A stretch of 64,000 nt of DNA from an uncultured Lachnospiraceae bacterium (GTDB lineage: Bacteria > Bacillota > Clostridia > Lachnospirales > Lachnospiraceae), in assembly GCA_947164605.1 (NCBI GenBank), contig CAMUXE010000001.1:124001-188000 (forward strand), in the 5' to 3' direction. Positions 52,390-61,322 of this stretch are shown piece after piece. The position numbers and the translations under genes were made by a program. Each line of letters opens with the position of its first letter. Within the stretch, counting starts at the first letter, position 1. Below the pieces are notes generated by a model, which saw nothing but the letters and a program-made list of their open reading frames with translations, was not told the DNA's origin and did not search any database.

Positions 52390-52704
52390 TCAAAATAATA
52401 GGCAAAAGAAATAATGACTGTGAATCACTTTTACTATTTCTGCCACTACACATACAAGTAATTGCCAAGTATCACTTCCATTTTCAATAAATAAATTGTT
52501 TCTACCACACAAAAAGCAATTACTAAATAAAATTTCGTTATTAAAAAATAAAGTCACAATTGATTCAATGAGTAATATTATTATTGAATAAATCGCTGAA
52601 AAAACAATTGATAAATACATTTGTGATAGCACTATCATCCGGATACCATCTAGCCGAAAAACTATCAGCATATATATATTACGTTTAAAATAATTTATTT
52701 TCAA
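52390..52704 (-). CDS. Doubtful small membrane protein or gene remnant
   Basis: 104 codons, with one strong hydrophobic segment (MYLSIVFSAIYSIIILLIES) and a second near the end. No Shine-Dalgarno precedes the start, and the composition is that of AT-rich noncoding DNA. The minus-strand terminator just beyond it is the only support. The rest of the spacer 52288-52857 shows no gene. Confidence 0.25.
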   Translation of the reverse strand: MKINYFKRNIYMLIVFRLDGIRMIVLSQMYLSIVFSAIYSIIILLIESIVTLFFNNEILFSNCFLCGRNNLFIENGSDTWQLLVCVVAEIVKVIHSHYFFCLLF

Positions 52705-52781
52705 TAGTATTCTTATATTTATTCAATCATTTCATCATTATCCAAATCCACTTCGACCTTTTCAGCTTAGAATACTAATAA

Positions 52782-52826
52782 AAAAACAAAGGGCAAGCCA
52801 TATCATATGGCTTGCCCTTTGTTTTT
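52782..52826. terminator. Bidirectional terminator after pflB
   Basis: A near-perfect 22-bp palindrome (core GGGCAAGCCATAT) with A and T flanks on both sides, 32 bases past the pflB stop. Confidence 0.95.
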
Positions 52827-52857
52827 ATATTCTTGAATTATAAATTCAATTTAGAAA

Positions 52858-55131
52858 TTACATTCTGTCGTGGAATGTTCTGCTAATTACATCATCCTGC
52901 TGTTCCTTTGTAAGGTCGATAAACTTAACAGCATAACCAGAAACACGGATTGTGAAGTTAGCATACTCTGGCTTCTCTGGATGTGCCTGAGCATCAAGAA
53001 GCTTATCCTTACCGAATACATTTACGTTAAGGTGGTGAGCACCCTGATCGAAGTAACCATCAAGTACGTTAACAAGGTTGTCAACTCTCTCCTCTTCGTT
53101 GTGTCCAAGAGCATCTGGGTTCATTGTCTGAGTATTTGAGATACCATCAAGAGCCCACTCATATGGAAGCTTTGTAAGAGAGTTAAGAGAAGCTAAAAGA
53201 CCATTCTTCTCTGCGCCGTATGCAGGGTTAGCACCTGGAGCAAGTGGAGTACCAGCTCTACGTCCATCTGGCATGTTACCTGTATACTTTCCATAAACTA
53301 CATTTGATGTAATTGTAAGGATAGATGTTGTTGGCTCAGAGTTTCTGTATGTATGTCTCTTCTTAATCTTCTCGATGAATGTCTTAAGAAGCCATACAGC
53401 GATATCATCAGCTCTGTCATCATCATTACCGTATCTTGGGAAATCACCCTCAACTTCGTAATCTGTATTGAAACCTGTTTCGTCTCTGATAACCTTAACC
53501 TTAGCATACTTAATAGCTGAAAGTGAATCTACAACGTGTGAGAATCCAGCGATACCTGTAGCAAATGTTCTCTTAAGATCTGTATCGATAAGAGCCATCT
53601 CTGCAGCTTCGTAGTAGTACTTATCATGCATATACTGAATTGCATTAAGAGTATTAACATAAAGACCTGCTAACCACTCCATCTCTGCATCAAACTTCTC
53701 AACAACTTCATCGAAGTCAAGATACTCTGATGTGATTGGTCTTGTAGCTGGACCTACCTGCTCTCTTGTCTTTGCATCTACACCACCATTAATAGCGTAA
53801 AGTAAGCACTTAGCAAGGTTTGCACGAGCACCGAAGAACTGAATCTCCTTACCTGTCTGAGTTGCAGATACACAACAGCAGATAGCGTAATCATCGCCCC
53901 AAGTAACCTTCATAACATCATCGTTCTCATACTGGATTGAAGATGTATCAACAGAAACCTTTGCAGCATACTTCTTGAAGTTAGCTGGAAGCTTTGAAGA
54001 GTAAAGAACTGTAAGGTTTGGCTCTGGTGAAGGACCCATGTTCTCAAGTGTGTGAAGGAATCTATAGTCAGTCTTTGTAACCATTGAACGACCATCAATA
54101 CCTGTACCAGCAAGGTCACATGTTACCCATGTAGGATCTCCTGAGAAAAGCTCGTTGTATGATGTAATTCTTGCGAACTTAACCATACGGAACTTCATAA
54201 CAAGGTGATCGATAAGCTCCTGAGCCTCTTCCTCTGTTAATGTACCATTATCAAGATCTCTCTTAATATAGATATCAAGGAATGTTGAAACTCTACCTAC
54301 TGACATAGCAGCACCGTTCTGAGTCTTAACAGCTGCAAGATAACCAAAGTATAACCACTGAACAGCTTCCTTTGCGTTTTTAGCTGGCTTAGAAATATCG
54401 AAACCATAAGCCTCAGCCATCTTCTTCATTCCTGCAAGTGCTGACCACTGATCCTTAATCTCTTCCTTAAGACGGATAACGTCATCTGTCATTACGCCAT
54501 CGCCACCAACGTTCTCATGATCCTTAGCCTTCTGCTCCATAAGGAAATCAATACCGTAAAGAGCAACTCTTCTGTAGTCACCAACGATACGACCACGGCC
54601 GTATGTATCTGGAAGACCTGTGATGATGTGGTTGTGACGAGCAGCTCTCATCTCTGGTGTATAAACATCAAATACTGCCTGGTTGTGAGTCTTGTGATAC
54701 TCTGTAAAAATCTTGTGGAACTTAGGGTTAATTTCATAACCATAGTTAGAAGCTGCCTGCTCAGCCATCTTAATTCCACCGTAAGGCATAAATGCTCTCT
54801 TAAGAGGCTTATCTGTCTGAAGACCAACAACCTTCTCAAGATCCTTAGTAGCCTCATCTATATAACCAGGGCCGTAAGCTGTGAGACCAGATACAACTTC
54901 TGTCTCGCACTCAAGTACGCCGCCCTTAGCTCTCTCTTCCTTCTGTAACTCCTGTAACTTAGCCCAAAGCTTGTTTGTAGCATCAGTTGGAGCTGCAAGG
55001 AAGCTCTCATCACCATCATATGGTGTATAGTTCTTCTGAATGAAATCTCTTACGTTAATTTCTTCTTTCCAGAGTCTGCCTTTAAAGCCAGCCCACTGTT
55101 CATTATCTAACTTGACTGAAAAATCTGCCAT
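52858..55131 (-). CDS. pflB: Formate C-acetyltransferase (pyruvate formate-lyase)
   Basis: 757 aa. The active-site cysteines lie in [14 protein letters not shown], and the glycyl-radical motif RVSGYAVKF places G at about residue 732, near the C-terminus as expected. Its role is pyruvate plus CoA to acetyl-CoA plus formate, under anaerobic conditions. AAGGAGG precedes the ATG. Codon use is strongly biased, fitting a highly expressed gene. The activase pflA lies elsewhere in the window. The upstream region carries a promoter, a switchable terminator hairpin and two palindromes. Confidence 0.97.
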   Translation of the reverse strand: MADFSVKLDNEQWAGFKGRLWKEEINVRDFIQKNYTPYDGDESFLAAPTDATNKLWAKLQELQKEERAKGGVLECETEVVSGLTAYGPGYIDEATKDLEKVVGLQTDKPLKRAFMPYGGIKMAEQAASNYGYEINPKFHKIFTEYHKTHNQAVFDVYTPEMRAARHNHIITGLPDTYGRGRIVGDYRRVALYGIDFLMEQKAKDHENVGGDGVMTDDVIRLKEEIKDQWSALAGMKKMAEAYGFDISKPAKNAKEAVQWLYFGYLAAVKTQNGAAMSVGRVSTFLDIYIKRDLDNGTLTEEEAQELIDHLVMKFRMVKFARITSYNELFSGDPTWVTCDLAGTGIDGRSMVTKTDYRFLHTLENMGPSPEPNLTVLYSSKLPANFKKYAAKVSVDTSSIQYENDDVMKVTWGDDYAICCCVSATQTGKEIQFFGARANLAKCLLYAINGGVDAKTREQVGPATRPITSEYLDFDEVVEKFDAEMEWLAGLYVNTLNAIQYMHDKYYYEAAEMALIDTDLKRTFATGIAGFSHVVDSLSAIKYAKVKVIRDETGFNTDYEVEGDFPRYGNDDDRADDIAVWLLKTFIEKIKKRHTYRNSEPTTSILTITSNVVYGKYTGNMPDGRRAGTPLAPGANPAYGAEKNGLLASLNSLTKLPYEWALDGISNTQTMNPDALGHNEEERVDNLVNVLDGYFDQGAHHLNVNVFGKDKLLDAQAHPEKPEYANFTIRVSGYAVKFIDLTKEQQDDVISRTFHDRM

Positions 55132-55174
55132 CGTGTTAGATCCTCCTTCTCTAAATTGTATTTATTTTTGTACA

Positions 55175-55184
55175 TTGTATACAA
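55175..55184. promoter_or_regulatory. TTGTATACAA palindrome in the pflB leader
   Basis: A perfect 10-bp palindrome about 44 bases upstream of the pflB ATG. It shares the TGTATACA core with the operator at 37684-37697. Confidence 0.55.
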
Positions 55185-55198
55185 GGCCTCTTCAAAAA

Positions 55199-55245
55199 AA
55201 AGACGCCCGTATTAACTAGGTGCGCATGCCAACCGTCTTTGGTTG
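55199..55245 (-). promoter_or_regulatory. Attenuator-like structure in the pflB leader
   Basis: On the minus strand, AAAGACG (55240-55234) can pair with CGTCTTT (55205-55199), followed by a T-run: a terminator. The first arm also lies within an alternative hairpin, CAACC/GGTTG (55245-55241 with 55234-55230). The two cannot form together. Confidence 0.5.
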
Positions 55246-55280
55246 ACTTTGATAAATCTGTAACGATTTAACGTAATATG

Positions 55281-55309
55281 ATACTAACAAATCCAAATAT
55301 GAAAATCAA
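55281..55309 (-). promoter_or_regulatory. Sigma-A promoter of pflB
   Basis: Minus strand TTGATT (55309-55304), 17 bp, TAGTAT (55286-55281), giving a leader of about 140 nt. Confidence 0.6.
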
Positions 55310-55379
55310 CACTATTTTCTCAAGTATTTAATTTAGTACAAAGCCAGATTTTATCTAGCCTCAATATATCTCCATCAAA

Positions 55380-55393
55380 GCTTGTATACAAGC
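55380..55393. promoter_or_regulatory. GCTTGTATACAAGC palindrome upstream of the pflB promoter
   Basis: A perfect 14-bp palindrome about 70 bases upstream of the -35. With the site at 55175 it brackets the promoter. Confidence 0.6.
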
Positions 55394-55434
55394 GACTTTC
55401 AGCAAAAATGCCTATCTCATGTCAAGCAGAATAA

Positions 55435-55487
55435 AAAAGACATATTTAAGGATTTTGATGTGCACAAATCCTATAAATATGTCTTTT
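55435..55487 (-). terminator. Intrinsic terminator after the PocR-type gene
   Basis: A 14-bp outer stem plus a 7-bp inner stem with one bulge, then a T-run on the minus strand. Between it and the gene lie three copies of TAGTTATAAGAT (minus strand), beginning at the stop codon. Confidence 0.88.
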
Positions 55488-55533
55488 AATCTTATAACTA
55501 ATCTTATAACTATTATTATAAACAATCTTATAA

Positions 55534-56313
55534 CTAATCTTCGTTCAAGTCAGTAATAGTCTTATCAAGTCCGCTAAGTGCACTTGAAATACTAACACTT
55601 GCTCCAGCCATATCTGTAGCAAGCTTCTGAACTTCATGCGCAACCACAGCAAAGCCGCGTCCATATTCACCAGCTCTAGCCGCCTCGATTGAAGCATTAA
55701 GTGCAAGCATATTCTGTTTTCTGCTAAATCCCTCGATGCTCTTTGTAGCTGAATTCGCATCCTCTATCTGTTTAGCAGCCTGAGCTATCCCATTCTTAAG
55801 CTTATCCAAAAGTCTCTGGTTAACCATCTCTGAATAACAAGATCTTACATACATATTAACTACATCGCCCAAGAGCTCAGCTGATGATTCAATCTCAAGC
55901 TTAGTTCTAACATTCACCTTTCCCAAGGCCTCAATATAGTCATCCTCATTAATTCCAAGTTCCTTTGCAACTCCCCTGAACTTATCTTCAGATGGATTCT
56001 CCGGCAGGACCTGTCCACCTATGATATTACCGAGGACTCTACCGTCAACTAAGGTAATTGGAACTGCAAAATCCATCAAACCAGCGTGACAAGCATAAAC
56101 TCCTTGTCCCTCTCTGTCACACTTTTCACATCTTCTCTTTCCCTCAGAGCTTCCTCTTGTGTACTTAATGCAAAAATCAGTAAAATTAAAGCAGTCACTG
56201 ATATACTCACCGTCAGCCCCAACCGCAACGGTTGCTAAACCAGTAGCATTTGCCCAATTAGCCATAATTTCATTGAATTTTTTCATGTCACAAAAATCTT
56301 GTATTTTTTCCAT
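55534..56313 (-). CDS. PocR-domain sensor with a truncated chemoreceptor signalling tip
   Basis: About 259 aa from ATG 56313 (AGGGG upstream). Residues about 5-165 form a PocR-type sensory domain: [39 protein letters not shown] and [15 protein letters not shown], with cysteines able to bind a metal or Fe-S centre. From about 190 only the hairpin tip of a methyl-accepting protein is present ([33 protein letters not shown]), with a short return helix. No membrane segment is seen, so it is a cytoplasmic mini receptor. It may sense a small metabolite or redox state for chemotaxis. Confidence 0.88.
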   Translation of the reverse strand: MEKIQDFCDMKKFNEIMANWANATGLATVAVGADGEYISDCFNFTDFCIKYTRGSSEGKRRCEKCDREGQGVYACHAGLMDFAVPITLVDGRVLGNIIGGQVLPENPSEDKFRGVAKELGINEDDYIEALGKVNVRTKLEIESSAELLGDVVNMYVRSCYSEMVNQRLLDKLKNGIAQAAKQIEDANSATKSIEGFSRKQNMLALNASIEAARAGEYGRGFAVVAHEVQKLATDMAGASVSISSALSGLDKTITDLNED

Positions 56314-56492
56314 AGTTTTCCCCTTTCCAAGTCCATAATACTGTCTATTTTCAAGCACTAAAACGCATTTATATAATAGCATAAATTTGCATAATTTTAC
56401 ATATTTTTTTCACATTTTGCTTGTAATTTTCTAATAGTTAAATAAGGCCTTTAGAGTTATAATACTCTTATTAATAAGCATGAGGTGAAATC

Positions 56493-57047
56493 ATGAAAAC
56501 GATTTATCAAAAAGATGATATAATACTTAAAATTCTCAATGAAACTTATACCCCGGATGTTTTGGGATTCTACTCTGAAAACAGAGATTATTTTGATATA
56601 TATGAGACTGATAAACCTAGTAATTTCTATACTTACAGTTTTATCCACACCCTTCTCAATATAGAGTACAACTCTTTCGTCAAGGGCAAAAATATTAGAT
56701 ATTTCCTCTATTCCCAAAAGCTTGCCGGAGATAAAATAATTGGTTCTATCTCCTTCACTTCAATTAACAGGACTTTGAGTTCTTGTGAGATAGGTTATAA
56801 AATCGATCATAACTACCAGCATTTGGGCCTTGGAACTGCAATGCTAAAACTTGCGAAAGAAGACATACTTAAAGACTTAAATATCCACCGCGTTCAGATT
56901 CACATATTGCCTGACAATACTGCCTCCATTAAGCTAGCCGAAAAGAGCGGTTTTAGATTTGAAGGGCAAGAATACTCCTTAGCAAAGATAAATCATGAAT
57001 GGCATGATCATCTAAGATACTCATTAATAACAGATTACGTGGATTAA
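56493..57047 (+). CDS. GNAT family N-acetyltransferase (RimJ/RimL type)
   Basis: 184 aa. The acetyl-CoA loop is QHLGLGTAMLKLAKEDI near residues 108-124, followed by HRVQIHILPDNTASIKLAEKSGFRFEG, both typical of RimJ/RimL-type enzymes. GAGGTG precedes the ATG. The substrate is not predictable. It lies 27 bases before tadA and may be cotranscribed. Confidence 0.9.
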   Translation: MKTIYQKDDIILKILNETYTPDVLGFYSENRDYFDIYETDKPSNFYTYSFIHTLLNIEYNSFVKGKNIRYFLYSQKLAGDKIIGSISFTSINRTLSSCEIGYKIDHNYQHLGLGTAMLKLAKEDILKDLNIHRVQIHILPDNTASIKLAEKSGFRFEGQEYSLAKINHEWHDHLRYSLITDYVD

Positions 57048-57073
57048 AGCCACATTTTTCAAAGGATTTTTAT

Positions 57074-57625
57074 ATGACCAATAATCAAAATATAAGCAAG
57101 GGCACCCAATTTAAGGAAAGCCTTGTCGAAAAGCAAATACTCGACGATGAGAAATTTATGAAAGAGGCCATCAAGCAGGCAAAAAAGGCTTATAAGCTCG
57201 ATGAAGTGCCTATAGGATGTGTAATAGTATATGACGGCAAAATCATCGCCAGAGGCTATAATCGCCGCAACACTGATGGCACAACACTAGGCCATGCTGA
57301 GATCACTGCAATAAAAAAAGCCAGCAAATTCCTCAAAGATTGGCGTCTCGAAGACTGTACCATATATATCACTCTAGAGCCGTGTCAAATGTGTGCAGGT
57401 GCCATTGTACAAGCGAGAATCCCCCGTGTTTGCATAGGCTCCATGAACCCTAAAGCAGGCTGTGCTGGTTCGGTAATCAACATATTGCAAATGCCAGGAT
57501 TCAACCACTGCTGCGATGTAAGCAGAGGCATCCTGGAAGATACTTGCAGTGCTATGTTAAAGACCTTCTTTAAGGAATTAAGAGAAAAAAAGAAAGCAAG
57601 TAATGAGATGTCCCAAAATGTCTAG
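57074..57625 (+). CDS. tadA: tRNA-specific adenosine deaminase TadA
   Basis: 183 aa. The zinc and catalytic motifs are GHAEITAI (H, E) and EPCQMCAGAIV (PCxxC). It converts A34 to inosine in tRNA-Arg. Compared with standard TadA it has about 25 extra N-terminal residues (KGTQFKESLVEKQILDD). The chosen ATG has AAAGGA 7 bases ahead, so the extension is likely real. The stop codon lies within the loop of its terminator. Confidence 0.93.
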   Translation: MTNNQNISKGTQFKESLVEKQILDDEKFMKEAIKQAKKAYKLDEVPIGCVIVYDGKIIARGYNRRNTDGTTLGHAEITAIKKASKFLKDWRLEDCTIYITLEPCQMCAGAIVQARIPRVCIGSMNPKAGCAGSVINILQMPGFNHCCDVSRGILEDTCSAMLKTFFKELREKKKASNEMSQNV

Positions 57626-57643
57626 TTTTGGTGACATCTCATT
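57602..57643 (+). terminator. Terminator overlapping the tadA stop codon
   Basis: Stem AATGAGATGTC plus CCAAAA with their complements, separated by one unpaired base. The loop TGTCTAG contains the TAG stop. T-rich tail on the plus strand. Confidence 0.85.
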
Positions 57644-57654
57644 TTTTAAAATAA

Positions 57655-57688
57655 AAAAGAGCTGTGAAGATTTCTTCACAGCTCTTTT
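57655..57688. terminator. Bidirectional terminator
   Basis: A perfect 16-bp stem (57655-57670 with 57673-57688) with A and T flanks. It mainly ends the minus-strand pectate lyase gene. Confidence 0.92.
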
Positions 57689-57763
57689 CACCCCTATTTA
57701 GATACAAGTGACTACACTATTTACTAAATTGCCACCCCAATTTTTGATCAAATATATTATTGA

Positions 57764-59296
57764 TTAGAAACCTACACAAGAACCTGAAAGTGTAGCTCCA
57801 TCAATCTTATTCTTACCGTTCTTAGAAGTACAGCTAATAATCTTAGCCTTGCCAAATGTTACAGTGTAGCCAAGTGCTGATGGCTTACCTGTTGCAGGCC
57901 AGTTATAGTTGTATGTCTTGTTAGAATCAGCAATACAGTTCTCCATTGTTACTACACCGCTCTGGTTGTTACGATCGAAACCAGCTGCATAGTTACCTGT
58001 TGCTGTACATCCTGTAAGCTTGTGAGCAAGTGGATCAAGATGAGCAGCCTGGCCCTCTGTCTTGTTATCAACTCCACCCATCTTGAAGCCGTTTCCATCA
58101 CCGTAGATGCCATTGCACAAACCATTGTAGTTAGCATGGCAGTTTACAAGAGTTACTGCACCGTGAGCTGCATAGCAATCCCAACCGTCATCACTGTTGT
58201 ACTCTGCTGTACAATTCTCATAGTAGTTGCCTGTGCCTGAGTGAAGCTTGTTAGCGAATCCATCAGCATTCTCACCCTTTGCATCAGCGTTGTGATTTGA
58301 GTTACAGTTGTAGAATTTATTGTTTGCACCACCGTTACTTACCTGGAAACCAGCATCCTGATTTGCTGTACATACAACATACTTAAATGTGTTGTTGCTA
58401 CCTGAGATAAAGATACCATTATCAGAAGCATTCTTTACTGTAATGTTCTGAACTGTGCTTCCATTACCTGCAAATGTAAGGCCACGGCCTGAGCTTCCGC
58501 TTGTCTGTGAGAAATCGATAGTTGCATTGTTCTTACCTGAGATGTTAACGCCTGCTGGTACATTGATTGCACCAGACTTAACTGTGCCATTGATTACGAT
58601 TGTTGTTCCAGCCTTAGCCTTGCTAATTGCTGAAGATAATGATGTTCCACTTGCAGAAACTTCAATTGTACTTCCACTTGTTGAAGCTGCTGTTGTAGAC
58701 TTTGTTGTTGAAGCTGCTGTTGTAGACTTTGTTGTTGAAGCCTTTGTTGTAGTTGTGCTACCTGAACCTGCAGAATCTACCTGAATCTTAAAGATATCAA
58801 TTCCACTACCTGCTGAATAGAGAAGAACATACTTATCTGAACCTGTGTAGTGATATGAACCTGTTGTTGCAGAAGCTTTTGCCGAAATTTTTCCAACCTG
58901 ATGACCTGCTGCTGTAGCAACTGTAAGAGTTCTTGTAGAAGATCCTGAACTCTTAAGAGTAACCTTAATTGTGTCGTCACCGCTTACTGGTACTCTGACT
59001 GCTCTGCCATACTTATCACCTTTACCACCGAGTGCAAGTGCATATGTATATGACTGTCCATCTACTGTTGCACTTTCCTTAATTACGCTCATTGTCTTAC
59101 TGCTTGTAGCTACGAATGTAAGTCCGCCTACTGTCTTTGTTGAACTTATAGTTCCAAGACTCTTGAACTCTGTATTCTTGAAATTATAAGATGTTGATGC
59201 AGCCTTAGCTACACTTGGGCTCATTGTAAGAGCAAGTCCCATTGAAACACATACTGCAGCTATCATTCCTGCTGCTTTTTTGATTTTGCGAAACAC
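57764..59296 (-). CDS. Secreted pectate lyase, polysaccharide lyase family 9
   Basis: 510 aa. Signal peptide with cleavage near AKA/AS (residue 32). Residues about 35-175 form a beta-rich module, possibly carbohydrate-binding. A threonine/serine linker (STTKSTTAA repeated) runs to about 215, then a right-handed beta-helix. Family-9 calcium and catalytic residues are in register: D345, D369, D370, D373 (in NSDDGWD) and K405 (in GNGFKMGG). In Pel9A the equivalents D209, D233, D234, D237 have identical spacing. It cleaves pectate by beta-elimination outside the cell. Confidence 0.9.
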   Translation of the reverse strand: MFRKIKKAAGMIAAVCVSMGLALTMSPSVAKAASTSYNFKNTEFKSLGTISSTKTVGGLTFVATSSKTMSVIKESATVDGQSYTYALALGGKGDKYGRAVRVPVSGDDTIKVTLKSSGSSTRTLTVATAAGHQVGKISAKASATTGSYHYTGSDKYVLLYSAGSGIDIFKIQVDSAGSGSTTTTKASTTKSTTAASTTKSTTAASTSGSTIEVSASGTSLSSAISKAKAGTTIVINGTVKSGAINVPAGVNISGKNNATIDFSQTSGSSGRGLTFAGNGSTVQNITVKNASDNGIFISGSNNTFKYVVCTANQDAGFQVSNGGANNKFYNCNSNHNADAKGENADGFANKLHSGTGNYYENCTAEYNSDDGWDCYAAHGAVTLVNCHANYNGLCNGIYGDGNGFKMGGVDNKTEGQAAHLDPLAHKLTGCTATGNYAAGFDRNNQSGVVTMENCIADSNKTYNYNWPATGKPSALGYTVTFGKAKIISCTSKNGKNKIDGATLSGSCVGF

Positions 59297-59468
59297 TTTT
59301 GTTCCTCCTTAAATTTAATGACACGTTTTCGTCACATCTGTATCTTTGTACTTTATATCATCATTTATGTGCGGAGTCAACAAATATTTTTCTTCTTCAG
59401 TTATTATCTTGTGCAATATGTCAGATACTTGCTTCTTAGGTCTTAAATTTTTTTAGTATCCTTTGTGT

Positions 59469-60371
59469 TTATTGCTGATTCAGAGTGCAAATATTATTAG
59501 TCAATTGTGCAAATTGATTAAGATCAAGTGCTTCTCCCCTAATTCTCGAATCAAGGCCAGTCATTTCAAGGGCTTTGAGAAGTTTTTCCTTATCAACTCC
59601 ACAATTGATATCTGAGCACACACTGTTTGTCATCGTTTTTCTTCTCTGGTTGAAAGAAGCCCTGATAATTCTAAACATAAGAGTCTCATCCAAAACCTTA
59701 ACAGGTGCTTCCTTGAACCTTTCAAGCTTGATTACGGCAGAATCCACATTTGGTCTAGGCATAAAACATGAAGCCGGAACTGTCATAACAACTCTTGGTT
59801 TTGCATAATACTGAACTGCCAAAGAAAGGGCACCATAATTCTTGCTTCCAGGTCCTTCCTTCATGCGATCTGCAACTTCTTTTTGAACCATTACAGTTAT
59901 TGAATCTACAGGCAGTTTCTTTTCTAAGAGCTCCATAATAATAGGAGTTGTTATGTAATAAGGCAAATTAGCTACAACCATCACTCTGCCCTTGCCCTCC
60001 TCAAAGCCCATATCCTTGATAAGCTGCCCTATATTGGTCTTTAAGATATCCTGATTTATTACCTTGACATTGTCATAGGCTGCGAGAGTATCTCCTTCAA
60101 GGATTGGTATCAACTTCTTATCAATCTCTACAGCTACCACCTTGCCTGCTTCCTCAGCAAGAATCTGAGTCATAGTTCCTATGCCAGGACCGATCTCTAT
60201 GACAAAATCATCCTTTGTAACACCTGCATTATGGACAATTCCCCTTACAACATTCTCATCTATAAGGAAATTCTGTCCATACTGCTTTCTGAAACTGAAT
60301 CCATACTTTTCAAGGATCTCAATAGTCGCACCTGGATTTGCAAGATGCTTGATCTGACTGTAATCCACCAC
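59469..60371 (-). CDS. rsmA: 16S rRNA dimethyladenosine transferase RsmA (KsgA)
   Basis: 300 aa. KQYGQNFLIDENVV, the SAM motif IEIGPGIGTMTQIL and the catalytic NLPYYITTPIIM are all present. It dimethylates two adjacent adenines near the 3' end of 16S rRNA. It lies 14 bases after tatD, and metG-tatD-rsmA is a common Firmicute order. Confidence 0.96.
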   Translation of the reverse strand: MVDYSQIKHLANPGATIEILEKYGFSFRKQYGQNFLIDENVVRGIVHNAGVTKDDFVIEIGPGIGTMTQILAEEAGKVVAVEIDKKLIPILEGDTLAAYDNVKVINQDILKTNIGQLIKDMGFEEGKGRVMVVANLPYYITTPIIMELLEKKLPVDSITVMVQKEVADRMKEGPGSKNYGALSLAVQYYAKPRVVMTVPASCFMPRPNVDSAVIKLERFKEAPVKVLDETLMFRIIRASFNQRRKTMTNSVCSDINCGVDKEKLLKALEMTGLDSRIRGEALDLNQFAQLTNNICTLNQQ

Positions 60372-60385
60372 AATTCCTCCAATCT

Positions 60386-61186
60386 TTACTCAAAATTATA
60401 ATCAACACGGTTGAAGAGTCTCATAGCATTGGCCCTTGTTATATCTATAACCTGCTCTGGGCTCAAGCCCTTGAGCTCGGCCAATTTTTCTACTACATAT
60501 CTTAAGTTTCTTGAGTCATTCCTCTTACCCCTGTTAGGTACTGGAGCTAAATATGGTGCATCCGTCTCAAGAATAATCTTGTCCATAGGAATCACTTCTA
60601 TAGCCTCCACAAGTTTTCTAGCATTCTTAAATGTCGAAACTCCACCTATGCCAAAGTAAAAGCCCATCTTGTCATATATCATGGCTGTTTCTGCTGAATA
60701 TGAATAACAGTGAATCACTCCGCCAATTTCCTGAGCCTTAGACTCTCTTATAATATTAAGAGTATCTTCGCTTGCATCCCTGCTGTGGACAGCAATAGGC
60801 AAATTCACTTCCCTTGCCAGTTCAATTTGCCTGGTAAACCAATCTTTTTGCACCTGTCTTGGCACATCGTCTGAGCTATAATCTAAACCAATCTCTCCTA
60901 TCGCTATAACCTTGTCTGAGTTCAAGGCCAGCTTTCTAAGCTGCTCTATCCCCTCATCACTGAGTTCCTCAACACAGTCAGGATGTACTCCCACAGTGGC
61001 ATAAATCCTAGGATTCTTCTCTGCCATCTCAACAGAGATTTTGCTCTCATCTAGATTGGCACCAACATTGACCAAGTACCTAATAGGTCCATTAGGTTCA
61101 AGCATCTTATCTATAAGCTCATCTCTGTCCTCGTCAAATGCTGAGTCGTCATAATGAGCGTGGCTGTCATAAATTCCTCTAAACAT
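60386..61186 (-). CDS. tatD: TatD family metal-dependent hydrolase
   Basis: About 266 aa from ATG 61186 (AGAGGA upstream); the longer frame from 61261 has no ribosome site. Metal ligands: DSHAHYDD at the N-terminus, IGEIGLDY (E), HSRDA (H), GGVIHCYSY (H) and ETDAPYLAP (D). TatD enzymes are 3'-5' DNA exonucleases linked to repair, or D-aminoacyl hydrolases in some reports. It lies between metG and rsmA. Confidence 0.94.
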   Translation of the reverse strand: MFRGIYDSHAHYDDSAFDEDRDELIDKMLEPNGPIRYLVNVGANLDESKISVEMAEKNPRIYATVGVHPDCVEELSDEGIEQLRKLALNSDKVIAIGEIGLDYSSDDVPRQVQKDWFTRQIELAREVNLPIAVHSRDASEDTLNIIRESKAQEIGGVIHCYSYSAETAMIYDKMGFYFGIGGVSTFKNARKLVEAIEVIPMDKIILETDAPYLAPVPNRGKRNDSRNLRYVVEKLAELKGLSPEQVIDITRANAMRLFNRVDYNFE

Positions 61187-61277
61187 AACTTCCTCTAAAC
61201 ACAAATTCAATTTATCAAATATCAGAAAAGTGCAAACCCCAACAGGCCTATTCATAGGCACTTCACTTTTTAAAAAG

Positions 61278-61310
61278 TCCCCAAATCAGGCTTTAATCCT
61301 GACTTGGGGA
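61278..61310 (-). terminator. Terminator between metG and tatD
   Basis: A 13-bp stem with one mismatch (TCCCCAAATCAGG with its partner), then five T on the minus strand. It lies 13 bases past the metG stop, so tatD-rsmA expression may depend on readthrough or another promoter. Confidence 0.8.
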
Positions 61311-61322
61311 TCTGATTAAGTC

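Noticed and set aside
55132-55330. ZTP (pfl motif) riboswitch at pflB
   Set aside because: The conserved pseudoknot and CCGCC-type elements were looked for on the minus strand and not found; only a generic attenuator-like pair of hairpins is present.
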